This document shows positions 37,219 through 48,995 of a stretch of DNA of 64,000 nucleotides, in pieces (the stretch's first letter is position 1; each line of letters opens with the position of its first letter). Origin of the DNA: Styela clava (lineage: Eukaryota; Chordata; Ascidiacea; Stolidobranchia; Styelidae). A program made the position numbers and the translations under genes. A model generated the notes under the pieces. The model had not been told where the DNA came from. It made no database searches and worked only from the letters and a program-made list of their open reading frames with translations. Location: NCBI RefSeq assembly GCF_964204865.1, contig NC_135252.1:14467383-14531382 (forward strand), given 5' to 3'.

Positions 37219-38240
37219 TTCTTTATCAAAATTGGTGCTAACTTTGTGCCTATGCATTTAAGCTCTGCTTTCTTGAATAGTATTATTGTTATGCGTTTTT
37301 TCTGCAATCGTCATAAGCTATCTAAACTGTAACTGTACAAATGCATTATTTGCAAACTTCAATCGGATATCCGTCAGACTTTATCCAAAAGATAGATCAT
37401 GTTATTTACGGTAGGATCCTCTTATACACTGTCGCTTAAATATAGCAGGTTATAGTTCTTAAATAAAATGCATCAATTACCAGATTTTTCACCTTGAATT
37501 GAAGTCAGACATTTTTTGCTAAAATCATATCTTTATTGTAAAAAAAAATCGTAATGTTCAAAGCATCATCATATTCACAAATTGAAAATTATATTTTTAG
37601 GTGTCGCTGCTTGATAACCATCTTTGGTTTCCCGCGGCTTCTTTTCCCCAGTGAGATGTGTATTCAATATTATTTATTCGTCTTAATTTTGCATGTGAAC
37701 TTTTTTTACTAGATGGAAAAAATGACTGTGACTATTGATAGTGTAATATTACACAAATGCAAAGAAATAATAATTTTTATATAGCATTTGAACATATTAT
37801 ATGTTCCTTCTCACTTCCAATTTATATCGTACTAAATTGAGTATAAAAATAGTGCATTATTGGTAAAAAAAAATATCAAAAGTAAGCTTACAAATTCTAT
37901 GAAAAATTACATAAAATTTACCGATGAAATAAATCTTGTCATGGTATTTCAACCATTCAAAGAAAATTTTCAAAGTAAGTACAAAAATTCAGCAAGTATT
38001 ATCAAAACTTGCATTCATCATGATCATATGTTGAATTGAAATCAAAAGTTTGGTGTTTCAAAGTGAATTTATGTTTCATAATTTCAGTTATTGAATCACC
38101 TAATATTACATTTAATTTTGATTGTCCAAAATATTCAACTGTTTCAGAGAATAGGATCAGAAAATTCAACTTAAATTTATATCTAAATGGCAAGTTCCAG
38201 AATGAGATGAACGTATTATTGAAAGAGATGTATGAATGTT

Positions 38241-39592
38241 TTAGACAATGATCACTTCACTGTCGGTTGCTTTTGTGATTGAGACGGTGATGTCACCAGC
38301 GGAAAACCATCTATCGACTCCATCTTCCATGTCGTAGACAAGGTGGAATGAAACCTAGAATGACAATTAGGTAAAGTGAGTTACTAGGATTTCAAAAACA
38401 CATCACGTTTTGGGTGTTGTGTTTAAAGATATTTTAAAAGTATTTTGTTCTATATTTATACCTCTACTCAATCTAGACTTTCTCATTGAATGAAGGCTAT
38501 AAACACTAACCTCGGTATTGAAATCATTTCCAATAGGAGCTTGAAATCCGGTCAAAGTGTATGTGATGTTGTCTTCGGTTGTAAGTTCGTAGTTGGAGTT
38601 CCAGGTGGTGACCTGTAAACAATAAACCAAATTAGTTTATTGAAGAAAGTGCTCAATAAACGTAAATTTGTGCCAAGTTCACAATTAAATTTTAAACAAA
38701 TATTCTGCAACTCACATTGAATTCTCTGACTCGGACTGGGAAAGTGATTGTCAAAACATCTCCGACGTGGAAAGCTCTTCTGTAGCAAATTGTTGAGCTA
38801 GCTTCTCCCATCAAGTTGTTTTGGGGGAAAGAGTAAACGTTGACTAGAAAAATATTGGAACAGTATTTATATTATACAAATCCTGATAATCCGATGCTAT
38901 TTATTTATCTTCATTGTGACATTAAAACAATTCTTTACATTTTATCTTAAATCTACAGACAAACTTACTGTCAGAAATTGCAAGAGGATCACAAGCAAAT
39001 ACAATGTCTTCCAGAGCAAAAGCTGATCCACGGTCAAACAAGATGAGAACTTTGAATGTGCCGTTGACTAAACTCCAGTGGGTTGGTGCACTGATCGTGT
39101 AAAGACCTTCAACGGGGCTGCTGCTCTCAGGGACGATAAATCCATTCACAACCTGAAGCGAAAAACGTTTAAATATTGCGTTCTTGGAACACGATGCATT
39201 TCTAAAGTTTATCTAACTATGTATATATATTTATATACAAATTTTCATCTTAATAATTTCATTTAATACTCAAATATTACTCACGTGAAAAAGGTTGACC
39301 ATAGACGGGAGTGAAACTTGACACGATCCATTGCCGATTTCTTCATAGACAAAATCCACGATTGCTCCCCCAAGTGTGTGGTCATTTTCAGGCCATGTGA
39401 GAGCATTCTCGTCTGTAAAAAAAATGGAGTTTGTTCAGTTTAGAATATTCACTCAGTTCTATTGTACGCATCTTAATAGCGTCGATAGAGGAAAGTTAGT
39501 AATGCACAATGTTCGATAAAATACTCACGTCTTACAATTTGTCCATTGACAATTCCAGCGAATACAATTGCGATAAAGATGGCGAACTTCAT
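38241..39592 (-). CDS. g3: secreted two-module protein, 239 residues
   Basis: Exons in transcript order: 39592-39529, 39412-39285, 39152-38969, 38843-38716, 38612-38511, 38354-38241; same lengths as g2, stop TAA. Signal peptide MKFAIFIAIVFAGIVNG, then QIVRH. It encodes NDHTLGGAIVDFVYEEIG, NGSCQVSLPSMVNLFH, SAPTHWSLVNGTFKVLILFD, NNLMGEASSTICYRR and the DRWFSAGDITVSITKAADS tail. It is nearly identical to g4 and g5 and clearly closer to them than to g2. It lies head-to-head with g4 across the 39.6-49.0 kb inverted repeat. A 5'UTR exon (about 39850-39769) splices to 39605. Function unknown; presumed extracellular. Confidence 0.92.
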
Positions 39593-39871
39593 TTTTTATC
39601 CTTTTCTGAATAGAAAACAAGAAATACTGAATGAAACGAATCTCTAGAGACAAGAATCTTCTGATGTCTTTACTTATTCAAATCTACTTCAGACTCTTTC
39701 GCACCATGCCTATATGCAATAGTGGATAAATATGTGAAATGATAAGAATGCTAGAAGCTATACATTACCTTTTTTGTTCGAAAATTGAATTCCAATGTAA
39801 AGCTGGGATCGGCTGTTCTGTCTTCTAGTTGTGCACTTGAAAACTGATGACTTCGGAGTGTAAGCATGAGG

Positions 39872-39879
39872 TATTTATA
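39872..39879 (-). promoter_or_regulatory. TATA box of g3
   Basis: TATAAATA on the minus strand inside a block conserved with g4 and g5, followed by CTTACACTCCGAAGTCATCAG, probably covering the start site. The 5'UTR exon then ends at GT donor 39768/39769. Confidence 0.8.
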
Positions 39880-40572
39880 CTGGTCGTAGTTTACAACGTT
39901 CAAATTCTCCACAAGCGGTATGGACTCATATCTATCCCAAGCATAAATATAATTTTAGAGATGTTTACAGTTTGTTTTGATGATTTTATGAGTTTATTGC
40001 GGCAGGTGTGTTGCTTAGAGTGCCTGTAAACTGCAATAAACATCTTTCTCGGTTGATTGATAAACAGGAGGTAATAAAACGTATATCATATATAATATGG
40101 AGTTTTACTCAGTATTGACCTGTACGTTTATTTTTCAGTGCAATCCCAACAGGACAGTTTGTGTCCTTGTAGTTGTCAAGCGTGTGGTTGTCAACAAAAA
40201 GACCTATTGACATAATCACCAAATAAAAAAACAAAACAAAGAATTATTCTCATTATGGTTTCGTATAGAAACAACTCTACTCGTGGATATTATCGTTTTA
40301 AATTGAGTTTCCTTGATGTTATGTTCGTGATTATACAAAGCTACAATATTCATACTTTTACTTGCAGGAAATACCATTCAAAACCATACTCGGAATTCCT
40401 ATTAAGCGCTTAACTTCTCTGTCAAATATACACCTAATACACTTTTCATCGCTTGAAATATATTTTGAAAATTTATACAATTCGTACATATATAGATAAC
40501 AAGCGTAAGCCTAACAATGATAATATACAAGCACCCTAGCATAAAATTGTTCCGGGTCAATCGTGTATTAAA

Positions 40573-41540
40573 TAGGAGTTTGTTTTTTATCAATACTAAA
40601 AAAAACATCGTGTTTTAAAACAAGGGCTTGTTTTAAATCGAAATTTTTCTGTATTTTTTGTATTTTTTATTGAAATACCCCTTGCATCGCCGCGAAACTA
40701 CGCCAAAACGTTGCATTCTGGCAGTTGCACACGCAGCCGGAATTATAATTTTAAAAATGAAAGTAATTTTTTTTTATTTTGACTTTTTACAACTATTGCG
40801 AACATTTATCGCCACTTTATATCTCCACCAAAGTCATAAGATTTTACCCGGAATGTTTAGCCGAGATATCAGAGAGACGAAAATTAGCTCACGAGCCTAC
40901 TACAAAAGCAATTCGATCAAGGGCAGCCCTTCGGCAAAACGAGTGGGTTGCGATAATGAAGAATATGCTTATATCGGCGGTAATCTACTGATATGAACGA
41001 TGAGACATCCTAACCTAGCCTATGTTGATTGTAAAATTCCTCTGATGCAAAGACGCCACAACTAATCTGTTATGACGCCCTATTATGGATTTCGAGGTCA
41101 TGTATTGACATTTTCTCATAAAATGAAGTCATTGTTACGGTTAATACTGTTCGGTTAATTTATGCTTAGCATACTTTGTTTTTTCAGGTTGAAGTGAGTT
41201 TTTCAAGGTTATACAAACTCATTTATTCGATCGCATTTCAATTTTCGCAACGTGGTTTCATCGCAGCAGGGTCGTTCACATAATGGCTTATCGGTTGCGT
41301 CTTACTGCGACAACCAATGAACTACAGCTTGAGAAGGTGTGCATGAGCCTTTATCGATATTTGTGGCCTTTTGAAAGATTTATTGCCAATAAGAAGCGCT
41401 TGGCAAGTTTTTACATCCATTTTTCTCCAACCTATTTAATACAAAAAAATCAAATAGTACAGCCATTTTGAACAAAACAGGCAAAAAAAACTTGATTTAA
41501 AACAATTGTTTTAAAACAATAATTTTTGAACAAATCCCTA
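40573..41540. mobile_element. hAT-like non-autonomous element, TSD GTATTAAA
   Basis: 968 bp with perfect 8-bp duplications GTATTAAA (40565-40572 and 41541-41548). Termini are TAGGAGTTTGTT and, at the right end, the complement of TAGGGATTTGTT, with subterminal TTTTAAAACAA motifs on both sides. The g4 and g5 arms show the empty site (ATTAACGCTTTTATC complement near 47540 and 57510). Its short frames show no transposase match that I recognise. Confidence 0.9.
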
Positions 41541-41635
41541 GTATTAAAACGCTTTTATCATATATCCTCGACATTTCACCATTCAATATAAATTTGTTTA
41601 AAATTTATTGTGGAAATCGTAAATGAGGAGAGGAC

Positions 41636-42307
41636 TAGGGCTGGGAATGTTTTACCGGTTAACCGATTTTAGATGGTTAACGGTTACGATTTATTTTAAC
41701 CGTTAACTGACATCTAGGTACAAATCATCTTTATAATGTACAATTTCTTCAAAAATGATTACGTCATCGCAAATTTATCTCCTGTGGCGTTGAATTCGAA
41801 AGAATATCACTAACTGTATTGGAAAGGACCCGATACATGTGAAAAATAATTTAGGTAACAATATTGCTGATTATAAAAACTTGAAAATGATAAATTCAGA
41901 ATCAATTTTCGGTCAGATAATATTGTTCACGATTTTATTGCAAAATCGTATATTCAATGTCATCAACGTCATTTCTTTTTATTAAATTTTTTTTATGTTT
42001 TTTCACAACAATTTTTTTATTTTTGCTTTTTCATTTTTTTTTTAATTTTACGCGTGACAACGATGGGCCACCATACATGTCCTAACCATGCTGCATGTCT
42101 TTTGCAGCGGAGCGATCACGAATCTATCTCGATTCGTGAATAATTTCGAGCGACACCGGGATAAGATTACCCGAAACTGCTTTGCAGCCATTGTGACGTA
42201 ACAAGATAAAATTATAAATTATTACGTCAAACGTCACGCAGCGGTTAACCTGTTAATTTCACCCCTTTAACGGCTATAAAGTGTTTTCCCTGAAATTCCC
42301 AGCCCTA
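41636..42307. mobile_element. MITE with TAGGGCTGGGAAT termini
   Basis: 672 bp between TAGGGCTGGGAATG and ATTCCCAGCCCTA, with CCGGTTAACCG-type subterminal motifs. It is absent from the homologous position of the g4 arm (near 47448-47462), where AAATGAGAAGCAGACACAAG is continuous. Flanking 8-mers GAGAGGAC and AAATAAAC each match the empty-site AAGCAGAC at 5 of 8 positions, in keeping with a worn target duplication. Confidence 0.75.
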
Positions 42308-42899
42308 AAATAAACACAAGCATCGCCGTTCGAATGTGTTATGTTGCATATGTTTTTGGAATTGGGTTTGTGCAATCAACGATAAAAAAACGTTCAAAAA
42401 ATAAAAAATATATCGCACGTTAAAGTACTTCACTTCACTAAACACTTTCAAATAAGCTGACATATGAAAAAGATCCGAATATATTAGGTTATTATTTCTA
42501 GACAAATTTGCCCGTATTCAGACGAGACAAACTCTGACTTCACAAATGGCTAAACGTCTATGAGGGGTACAGCGTCGTTCATGTTATAGGTAGTTGGATA
42601 CGGTGCAAAGTATCGAACACTGTTTGTAATAATATTTGAGATGGCAATTTATTCTGCGTAGACTGTAGAATGTAGATTATCACTCAATGACCGTTTTGCA
42701 CCCGTGATAAAAGGGCTTGATATTTAGAAGATACAAACTTTGTGCTCATAACGTGACTTCGTGGTGTGATATATCCTTTCGATTGGTAAATTGATTGGTT
42801 TGTTACCATCCATTACTTCATATTTCACGAACCAATGTCACGGCTGACCGGCTCCGTCACGCCTATCTGCCGATCGTTTCAGCAAAGTCGGTACTCGGT

Positions 42900-44430
42900 A
42901 GCGCTGAACACAAACAGGATTCAGAACTCAAAAAAACAGGACTCTGGCAGGGTTTTCAACAAACAGGATCGGATCAAGAGTGGGAATATTCGCGGTTACC
43001 CGGGGTCAATCAGGAGTTCCAACTAAATCTATAATATAACCATACGTACAGGAATAATCCAAACAGATTTAAATTATCCGTACATAAATGTTAAAACATA
43101 ATCGTGCCTTGTTAGGATGAAACCGATATTGATGAATCCGAGTTTACCACTACTAGACAAGCCTGAAACGGGTGTTTTGTAATTTTTAACAGTGTTTGGA
43201 TGCTGTTGTCGGGTTGTAGCAAATAACTTCCATGCCTGTATGTTCCATGAATTCGTTGTGCATAACCAAAGAAAAAAAGCATATATAGGTGCCAGTTGTC
43301 ACTGTGTGCATGAGGTTATGTTGAACACCATAACTGTATATAACTGTATATTGAACATGCTTTTGGCGAAGAGTAATGTTAAATACTTGAATGTAATTGT
43401 GGGTATAAATGATTGGTTCTATTCAGACTTTGCAATGTTTAAATGTGATTGTCTGATTGTAGTGAACACTGAATTCATGGGATGACCAAGCCTCGAGTAA
43501 ACTATTATTCCTAAGCTTTGGTAAAAATTGCTTTAGCGTATGGGTCAATAAATATGCTTTAAATTGAGTCATGTTTAACAGACAGCGGTATTATTTTCAG
43601 TTTGAATTAGAAAATGCGTACAGTTTTGGTTGGTTTTTCTTTTTCATAGTTTTTCAGAATTGGATAAATGCATATTTTAATCATACTGTGGGGCTTTAAT
43701 TATCCCAAATAAAAAAATTTCAAACGGAACTTCAAAATTATTCCTGTAATGAGGACTATAAGTAATTATAAATCTTTTATACGATCCATGGCGATAATGC
43801 ATGTACGCAACATAGTTTTAAATGCGATGCTACTTTGTTTTTATTGTGTTTTGATGTGCTGTCGCCTGACAGTAAACCTGATACATACAACCATGGGTGG
43901 TATACTTGATCTCACAATATAATTTTAAAGTTTAGTTGAACATACTAATGAGTGTGTGCTAGTGTATGTAATACCGCAGTCTTTGCAATGTTTATATTAT
44001 GCGGTTGTAGCGAACACTATAATTGTATAATACATAGTCCCCATGTAGTTTTAGATTGAGAAATGGGTACTCCTGAAGTATGAGCACCATGATGTCGCAT
44101 AATCTGGTACACAACCTGAGTTCTGGTTGTGCGCCATCTTGGTGCGCATACTTCAGGAGATCCGAGCAATGTTTAAATGTGAGTTTGTGAAGCATAATAA
44201 TACATATTTTTAAGTGATCAGATGTGTGTCCAATGAACACAAAATACGTCAGCGCAGCACGTTTTTGATGTTGCTGATGTAGTGAACACTAAAATATGTC
44301 AAAATTAGATTTGTCAACAGAAGCGAAATAGTTTTCCCTGTTCGGAGTCGGACTCCGAATTCGAATTTTGATTTCGGACCAGGACAGAGTCGGAGTCTGA
44401 ATATTCTGACTCCGCTCATCTTTGTTACTT
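42900..44430. repeat. ~1.5-kb insert present only in the g3 arm
   Basis: Relative to the g4 arm (GGTACTCGCTACTCGGTCAC near 46530), sequence is interrupted after GGTACTCG and resumes at AGTCACATCTAG. The insert repeats a motif around TGTAGTGAACACT (43458, 44005, 44276) with nearby GCAATGTTTAAATGTGA, so it seems built of degenerate internal repeats. It carries the MITE at 44066-44163. No coding function is recognised. Confidence 0.55.
44066..44163. mobile_element. Small foldback MITE, relative of 9096-9331
   Basis: 98 bp from GGTACTCCTGAAGTATG to the complement of GGATCTCCTGAAGTATG. It is flanked by GAGAAATG (44058-44065) and GAGCAATG (44164-44171), an 8-bp duplication with one mismatch. The arms include the CACCAAGATGGCGC-like block seen in the larger relative. 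Confidence 0.8.
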
Positions 44431-44719
44431 AGTCACATCTAGTTTGGATATCTATAATTTTCACTATCCGGATAACGGATATATCCGAATATTTCGTATT
44501 TTCACTAGTTACTGCTTACTGTTAGCAAATCAATTTCACAAGATTTTTGTGGTAAATTGTAGTTTTATTGTAAATTGTACAATAAACTACCAAAAATGTA
44601 GAATGGTGCACAGATTACAAGTAATCCGAGACTTAGCTTATTTCAACGCTTGAAATCAGTCCTCAGAATTAAAACTTTTTTTTCCACTTAACACCAGGTC
44701 CCGGGAGAAAAGAAAGCCG

Positions 44720-45430
44720 ATAAGATGGCCTAATCATATGACGAACCACGGCCTCTCGTCTGGTTACAGTCCATGTCGGGTATGGGGTTAGTTAGCCAGT
44801 TTATTGTTTTCAGGGGCATGGACCTGACGGTGAAGAAAGCCATAACCAACCAGCGAGTACATGAACCACCCTACGGCGGCGAGAATTGCACATAAGTGTC
44901 CCCGCATGAGATTCGAATCTGCGAACCCACGCAGGGTAATCGGAGTTGGGGTGGCGAGCGTATTCCCAACGCTTAGCACGATGCACTTCACCGCTGAGCA
45001 TAAGAAGGCGTTCCTTCAATATACTGCAAAAACTAAACGCCGCATCAGATAAAAAAGCAACAAGATCAGCAGCACTTCCCACAGTGTAGGCTTAAATTAT
45101 ATGTACGTGGAAGCGCAATGCACCGGATGAGAAGCAAAATCAAAATGTACCACCAAGCCGCACCAGACCACAAACAAATGCCAATCCACCAACAGCAAGG
45201 CCCGATGATACATAGCCTACGTGGCGTCAATTGTGCAGTATTGGTGTTGTGTCCAGTACCGAACCAAAACATGCCCCCATTTGTCTAATTTTCCGACAAT
45301 ATACCTGAATCCTAAGGCAAAAACAGTGACATCAATTACTAGTCATCACCTAAACCGCCATCCTCCAGACTGCCTCATCTACACCTCCACCTCCTCAAAT
45401 CTCTACTGCTCTAATATACAAAATAAATAC
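44720..45430 (-). repeat. Dispersed repeat R1 with tRNA-like segment (reverse copy)
   Basis: Inverted relative to the copies at 45800-46260 and 55640-56400. It contains a degenerate B box (complement of AGATTCGAATCT, 44909-44920), the CACTTCCCACAGTG block and an outer segment (45200-45430) shared with 55640-55880. Confidence 0.7.
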
Positions 45431-45458
45431 CTTACCTTTAAAAATGATTGGCGTACAG

Positions 45459-45660
45459 CAGTGGTTCTCAACCTGTGGTACGCGTACCACTAGTGGTACG
45501 CGGAACATGTTCAGGTGGTACGCGAGCAGTTTTGAATTATTGCAACAATTAAACCTTTGAGTTCGCTAAAATATGCCGACAACGCTTTATCTTCCATACT
45601 GTATGTATTCGCTGTACGGCCTTTATGCATATTTTCCCGGGCATCAATTACCTTGTTTAT
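45459..45660. mobile_element. hAT end fragment in the palindrome spacer
   Basis: Begins CAGTGGTTCTCAACCTGTGG with GGTACGCG repeats, a familiar hAT terminus. It interrupts the sequence TTTAAAAATGATTGGCGTACAG that continues differently at 52365 and 61917. The opposite terminus is not seen, so this is a fragment or one-ended copy; its right limit is approximate. Confidence 0.55.
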
Positions 45661-45799
45661 TTCCATAACCATAACCAATCAACAACAATGATGTAACAAT
45701 TGCAATTTCTGCAGCCGTTCAGACACCTTTGTCCTCCAGGCAGATATTCAAGTATGGTTGTAAAGTAAACATTGCCTCGTTTTTGTACATTTGGAATTT

Positions 45800-46260
45800 G
45801 TTTGTGGTCTGGCGAGGTTGGGTGGTACATATTGATTTTTCTTCTCATCTGGTGCATTGCGCCTTTCACGTACATATAACTTAGGCCTACACTGTGGGAA
45901 GCGCTGCTGAGCTTGTTGCCTTTTGACTTGACGCGGCATTTAGTTTTTGCGGTATATTGAAGGAACGCCTTCTTATGCTCGACGGTGTAGCGCATCGTGC
46001 TAAGGCTGGGCGTTAGGAATACGCTCGTCACCACAACTCTGATTACCCTGCGTGGGTGCGCAGGTTCGAATCCCATGCGGGGATAATTATGTGCACTCTT
46101 CGCCGCCGTAGGGTGGTTCACGTACCTGGAAAAGGGGAACTGGCTAACTAATTCCAGACCCGGCATGGAGTGGTAACCGGACGAGAGGCCGTGGTTCGTC
46201 ATATGATTAAGCCATCCAATCGGCTTTCTACTCTCCCGGGATCAGGATGTAAAACCTATT
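45800..46260 (+). repeat. Dispersed repeat R1 with tRNA-like SINE core (g4 arm)
   Basis: Contains an A-box-like TAGCGCATCGT at 45988 and a perfect B box GGTTCGAATCC at 46063-46073. Spacing suits a tRNA with a long variable arm. The surrounding sequence (GCGGTATATTGAAGGAACGCC before, CTTCGCCGCCGTAGGGTGG after) recurs in the other copies. I read it as a tRNA-derived SINE-like repeat rather than a working tRNA gene. Confidence 0.65.
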
Positions 46261-48010
46261 CTAGGTTGGAAAAAAAGCTAGTTTTAATCTCGATGAGTCA
46301 TTTCAAGCGTTAAACTAACTTGTGTCCCGGATTACTTCTAATCTTTGCACCATTCTATAATTTCGGTAGTTTATTGTACAATTTACAATAAAACTACAAT
46401 TCACCACAAAAATCTTGTGAAATGGATTTTCTAACAATAAGCAGTAACTAGTGAAAATACGAAATATACGGATATATCCGTTAGTAAAAATTATAGATAT
46501 CAAAACTAGCCAAACTAGATGTGACCGAGTAGCGAGTACCGACTTTGCTGAAACGATCGGCGGACAAGCGTGACGGAGGCGGTCAACCGTGACATTGGTT
46601 CGTGAAATATGGAGTAATGAATAGTAACAAACGATGAAATTTATCAAAGAAAGAAATATATCACACCACGAAGTCTCGTTATGAACACAAAATTCTGCAT
46701 CTCCTAAATATCAAGTCTTTTTATTACGACTGCAAAACGGTCAATGAGTGCTAATCTACACAGAATGAGTTGCCATCCCAAAGATTATTGCTAACAGTGT
46801 TTGGTTCTTTACACCGTATCCAACTACCTATAACATGGACGACTTTGTACCCCCATAGAAGTTTAGCCATTTGTGGAGTCAGCCTCTTAAAACTGGCTTC
46901 GAACGAGCTGCTCGGGTAACGAGGACTTGATTGAAAACTATTATCGAATTTGTCTCGTTCATATACGGGCAAATTTGTCTAGAAAAAATAACTTAACATA
47001 ATCGGATCTTTTTCATATTTCAACTTATTACTTATCGATTTAATCGGTAAGTATGTTGATAGGTATGTGTGTGTTTGTCTGTTAGATGCACGCGATAAAT
47101 CACGAAAGCGAGATTGAATCTGCCCACGATTTTGCATGTGCATTCATTATATGTCGTACCAGAAGCCTATTGATTTTGAATAAAATATGTCGTATAATTA
47201 GCGAGTTGTTAATTAGTTAGTGATGGGACACAAGGTGTCACTATGGAGTAAGAGCGCTATTTTGGGGGATCCCCTAACTTTCGATCGATAAGTCTTCGGT
47301 CTCTGACCGATATTCTCGTTTGAAAGTGTTGTGAAGTACTTCAACGTACGATTTTTTTTTTATCTTCGAACGGTTTTTTATCGTTGATTGCACGAACCCA
47401 ATTCCGAAAACATATGCAACATAACACATACGAACGGCGATGCTTGTGTCTGCTTCTCATTTACGATCAAGATTAATTTCTACAATAAATTTCAGACAAA
47501 TTTATACTGAATGGTAAAATATCTAGGATATATGATAAAAGCGTTAATACACGATTGACTTGAGACAATTTTACGTTAGGGTGTCTGTATATTTTAATAT
47601 TGATAGTGTTGCGCTTGGTATCTGTATATGTACCAACTGTACAAATTGTTGAAAAGTAGCCTAATTTCAAGCGATGAAAGGTGTATTATGTGTAGAGGCG
47701 ACAAAGAAGTTGAGCGCTCAATAAGAATTCCGAGTATGACTTTGAAACACGTGATATTTTGAACGACCGTGTATTTCCTGCAAGTAAAAGTATGAATATT
47801 GTAGCTTTGTATAATCACGAACATAACATCAAAGAAAGTAAATTTAAAACGATCATATCCATGAGTAGTGTTGTTTATACACGAAACAAGAATGAGAATA
47901 TTGCATTTTTTATTATTCAGTGATTAAGGTAATATCTGTTTTTGTTGTATGGACACACTTGACAACTACTACTAAGACACAAACTGTACGGTTAGGATTA
48001 CACTGAGAAA

Positions 48011-48433
48011 CAAGAGAGCTACGCACAAATATATGGATACGTTAGACCAGAGCGAATCAGTCCTTACCGGTACCTTTGACGCTACCGGTACCCTCAAAAA
48101 AGTTCTGAATTTCCAGTAGCAAGAATTTTGCAGAATCAAAACGTACAGCCAGTCATGACACTGACTAAAATCCGTGTTCCCATGGTTAAAAAATAATACA
48201 TCAAAATTTTAGACGAAATATCAAATTTCATAGAATTCACGCAAAATTTTGAAATAAATAAAAGTAATAGCCTTCTAGCGAAAAAATTAATCTTTAACCA
48301 CTGAAAATTTCAAAGCAATTGGTCCAGTATTCGAAGAGAAAAGCGACTTTTTAAAAACGTGTCAAAGAACAAGAACAACAACAACAACAACAACATAATA
48401 TTGAAACGATCGTTATGTCCACTACGTGTCCAA
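48011..48433 (+). repeat. ~0.42-kb dispersed repeat inserted in the g4 5' flank
   Basis: Begins CAAGAGAGCTACG, contains an ACCGGTACC cluster, AACCACTGAAAATTTCAAA and a CAA-rich tract, and ends CGTGTCCAA. Units B (57990/57991) and g3 (near 40130) show the uninterrupted ACTGARAAATAAACRTACAG site, so the insertion postdates the A/B duplication. No target duplication or inverted termini are seen. Confidence 0.7.
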
Positions 48434-48680
48434 TAAACATACAGGTCAATACTAAATGAAACTCCATATTATGATATACGTTTTATTATCTCCTGTTTAT
48501 CCATCAACCGCGAAAGAAGTTTACTGCGGTTTACTGGCACTCTTAAAAACACACCCGTCGCAATCAACTCATAAAATCATCAAAACAAACTGTAAACATC
48601 TCTGAAATTATATTTATGCTTGGTATAGATAGGAGTCCATACCGCTCATGCAGAATTCTAAGGTTGTAAATTTCGACCAG

Positions 48681-48688
48681 TATAAATA
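48681..48688 (+). promoter_or_regulatory. TATA box of g4
   Basis: TATAAATA, 315 bp before the start codon. It is followed by CCGAAGTCATCAG near the expected start site and a 5'UTR exon ending at donor 48795. The 5'UTR intron ends at TTCAG 48982, 13 nt before the ATG. Confidence 0.8.
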
Positions 48689-48995
48689 CCCCATGCTTAC
48701 ACTCCGAAGTCATCAGTTTTCAAGTGCACAACTAGAAGACAAAGCAAGCAGCCGATCCCATCTCTACATTGGAATTCAATTTTCGAACAGAAAAAGTAAT
48801 GTATAGCTTCTAGTATTTTAGGAAAACACTTTTACCATTTTACATACTTCTACCATTTTACTCGTCTATTGCATATAGTCATGGTGCGAAAGAGTCTGAA
48901 GAAGCTTTGAATAAGTAAAGACATCGAAATATTCTTGTCTCTAGAGATTCGTTTTATTGATTATTTCTTGGTTTCTATTCAGAAAAGAATAAAAA

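Larger units (their letters stand above)
34300..38240. other. Intergenic between g2 and g3: duplicated flanks and repeats
   Basis: About 34300-36260 is the 5' flank of g2, homologous to the 5' flank of g3 (39.9-45.2 kb) at reduced identity. It includes a TTGTGGTGAATTGTAGTTTTATTGTA block near 35485. About 36700-38240 is the 3' flank of g3, homologous in inverse orientation to the 3' flank of g4. The dispersed 0.42-kb repeat is inserted at 36792-37218. No additional gene is visible. Confidence 0.5.
39880..48680. repeat. Large imperfect inverted repeat joining the 5' flanks of g3 and g4
   Basis: The left arm (g3 side, up to about 45185) and right arm (g4 side, from about 45800) are homologous in opposite orientation, with a spacer of about 615 bp. 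Together with the genes and 3' flanks the arms run about 36.7-45.2 and 45.8-51.2 kb. The left arm is longer because it contains the inserts at 40573-41540, 41636-42307 and about 42900-44430. The right arm contains 48011-48433. I see no gene in either 5' flank; the reading frames there are repeat-derived. Confidence 0.8.

Noticed and set aside
46315-47824. Several reading frames repeated in the g3, g4 and g5 5' flanks
   Set aside because: They recur only because the flanks are duplicated, they differ by frameshifts and premature ends between copies, and they show no protein-like composition.
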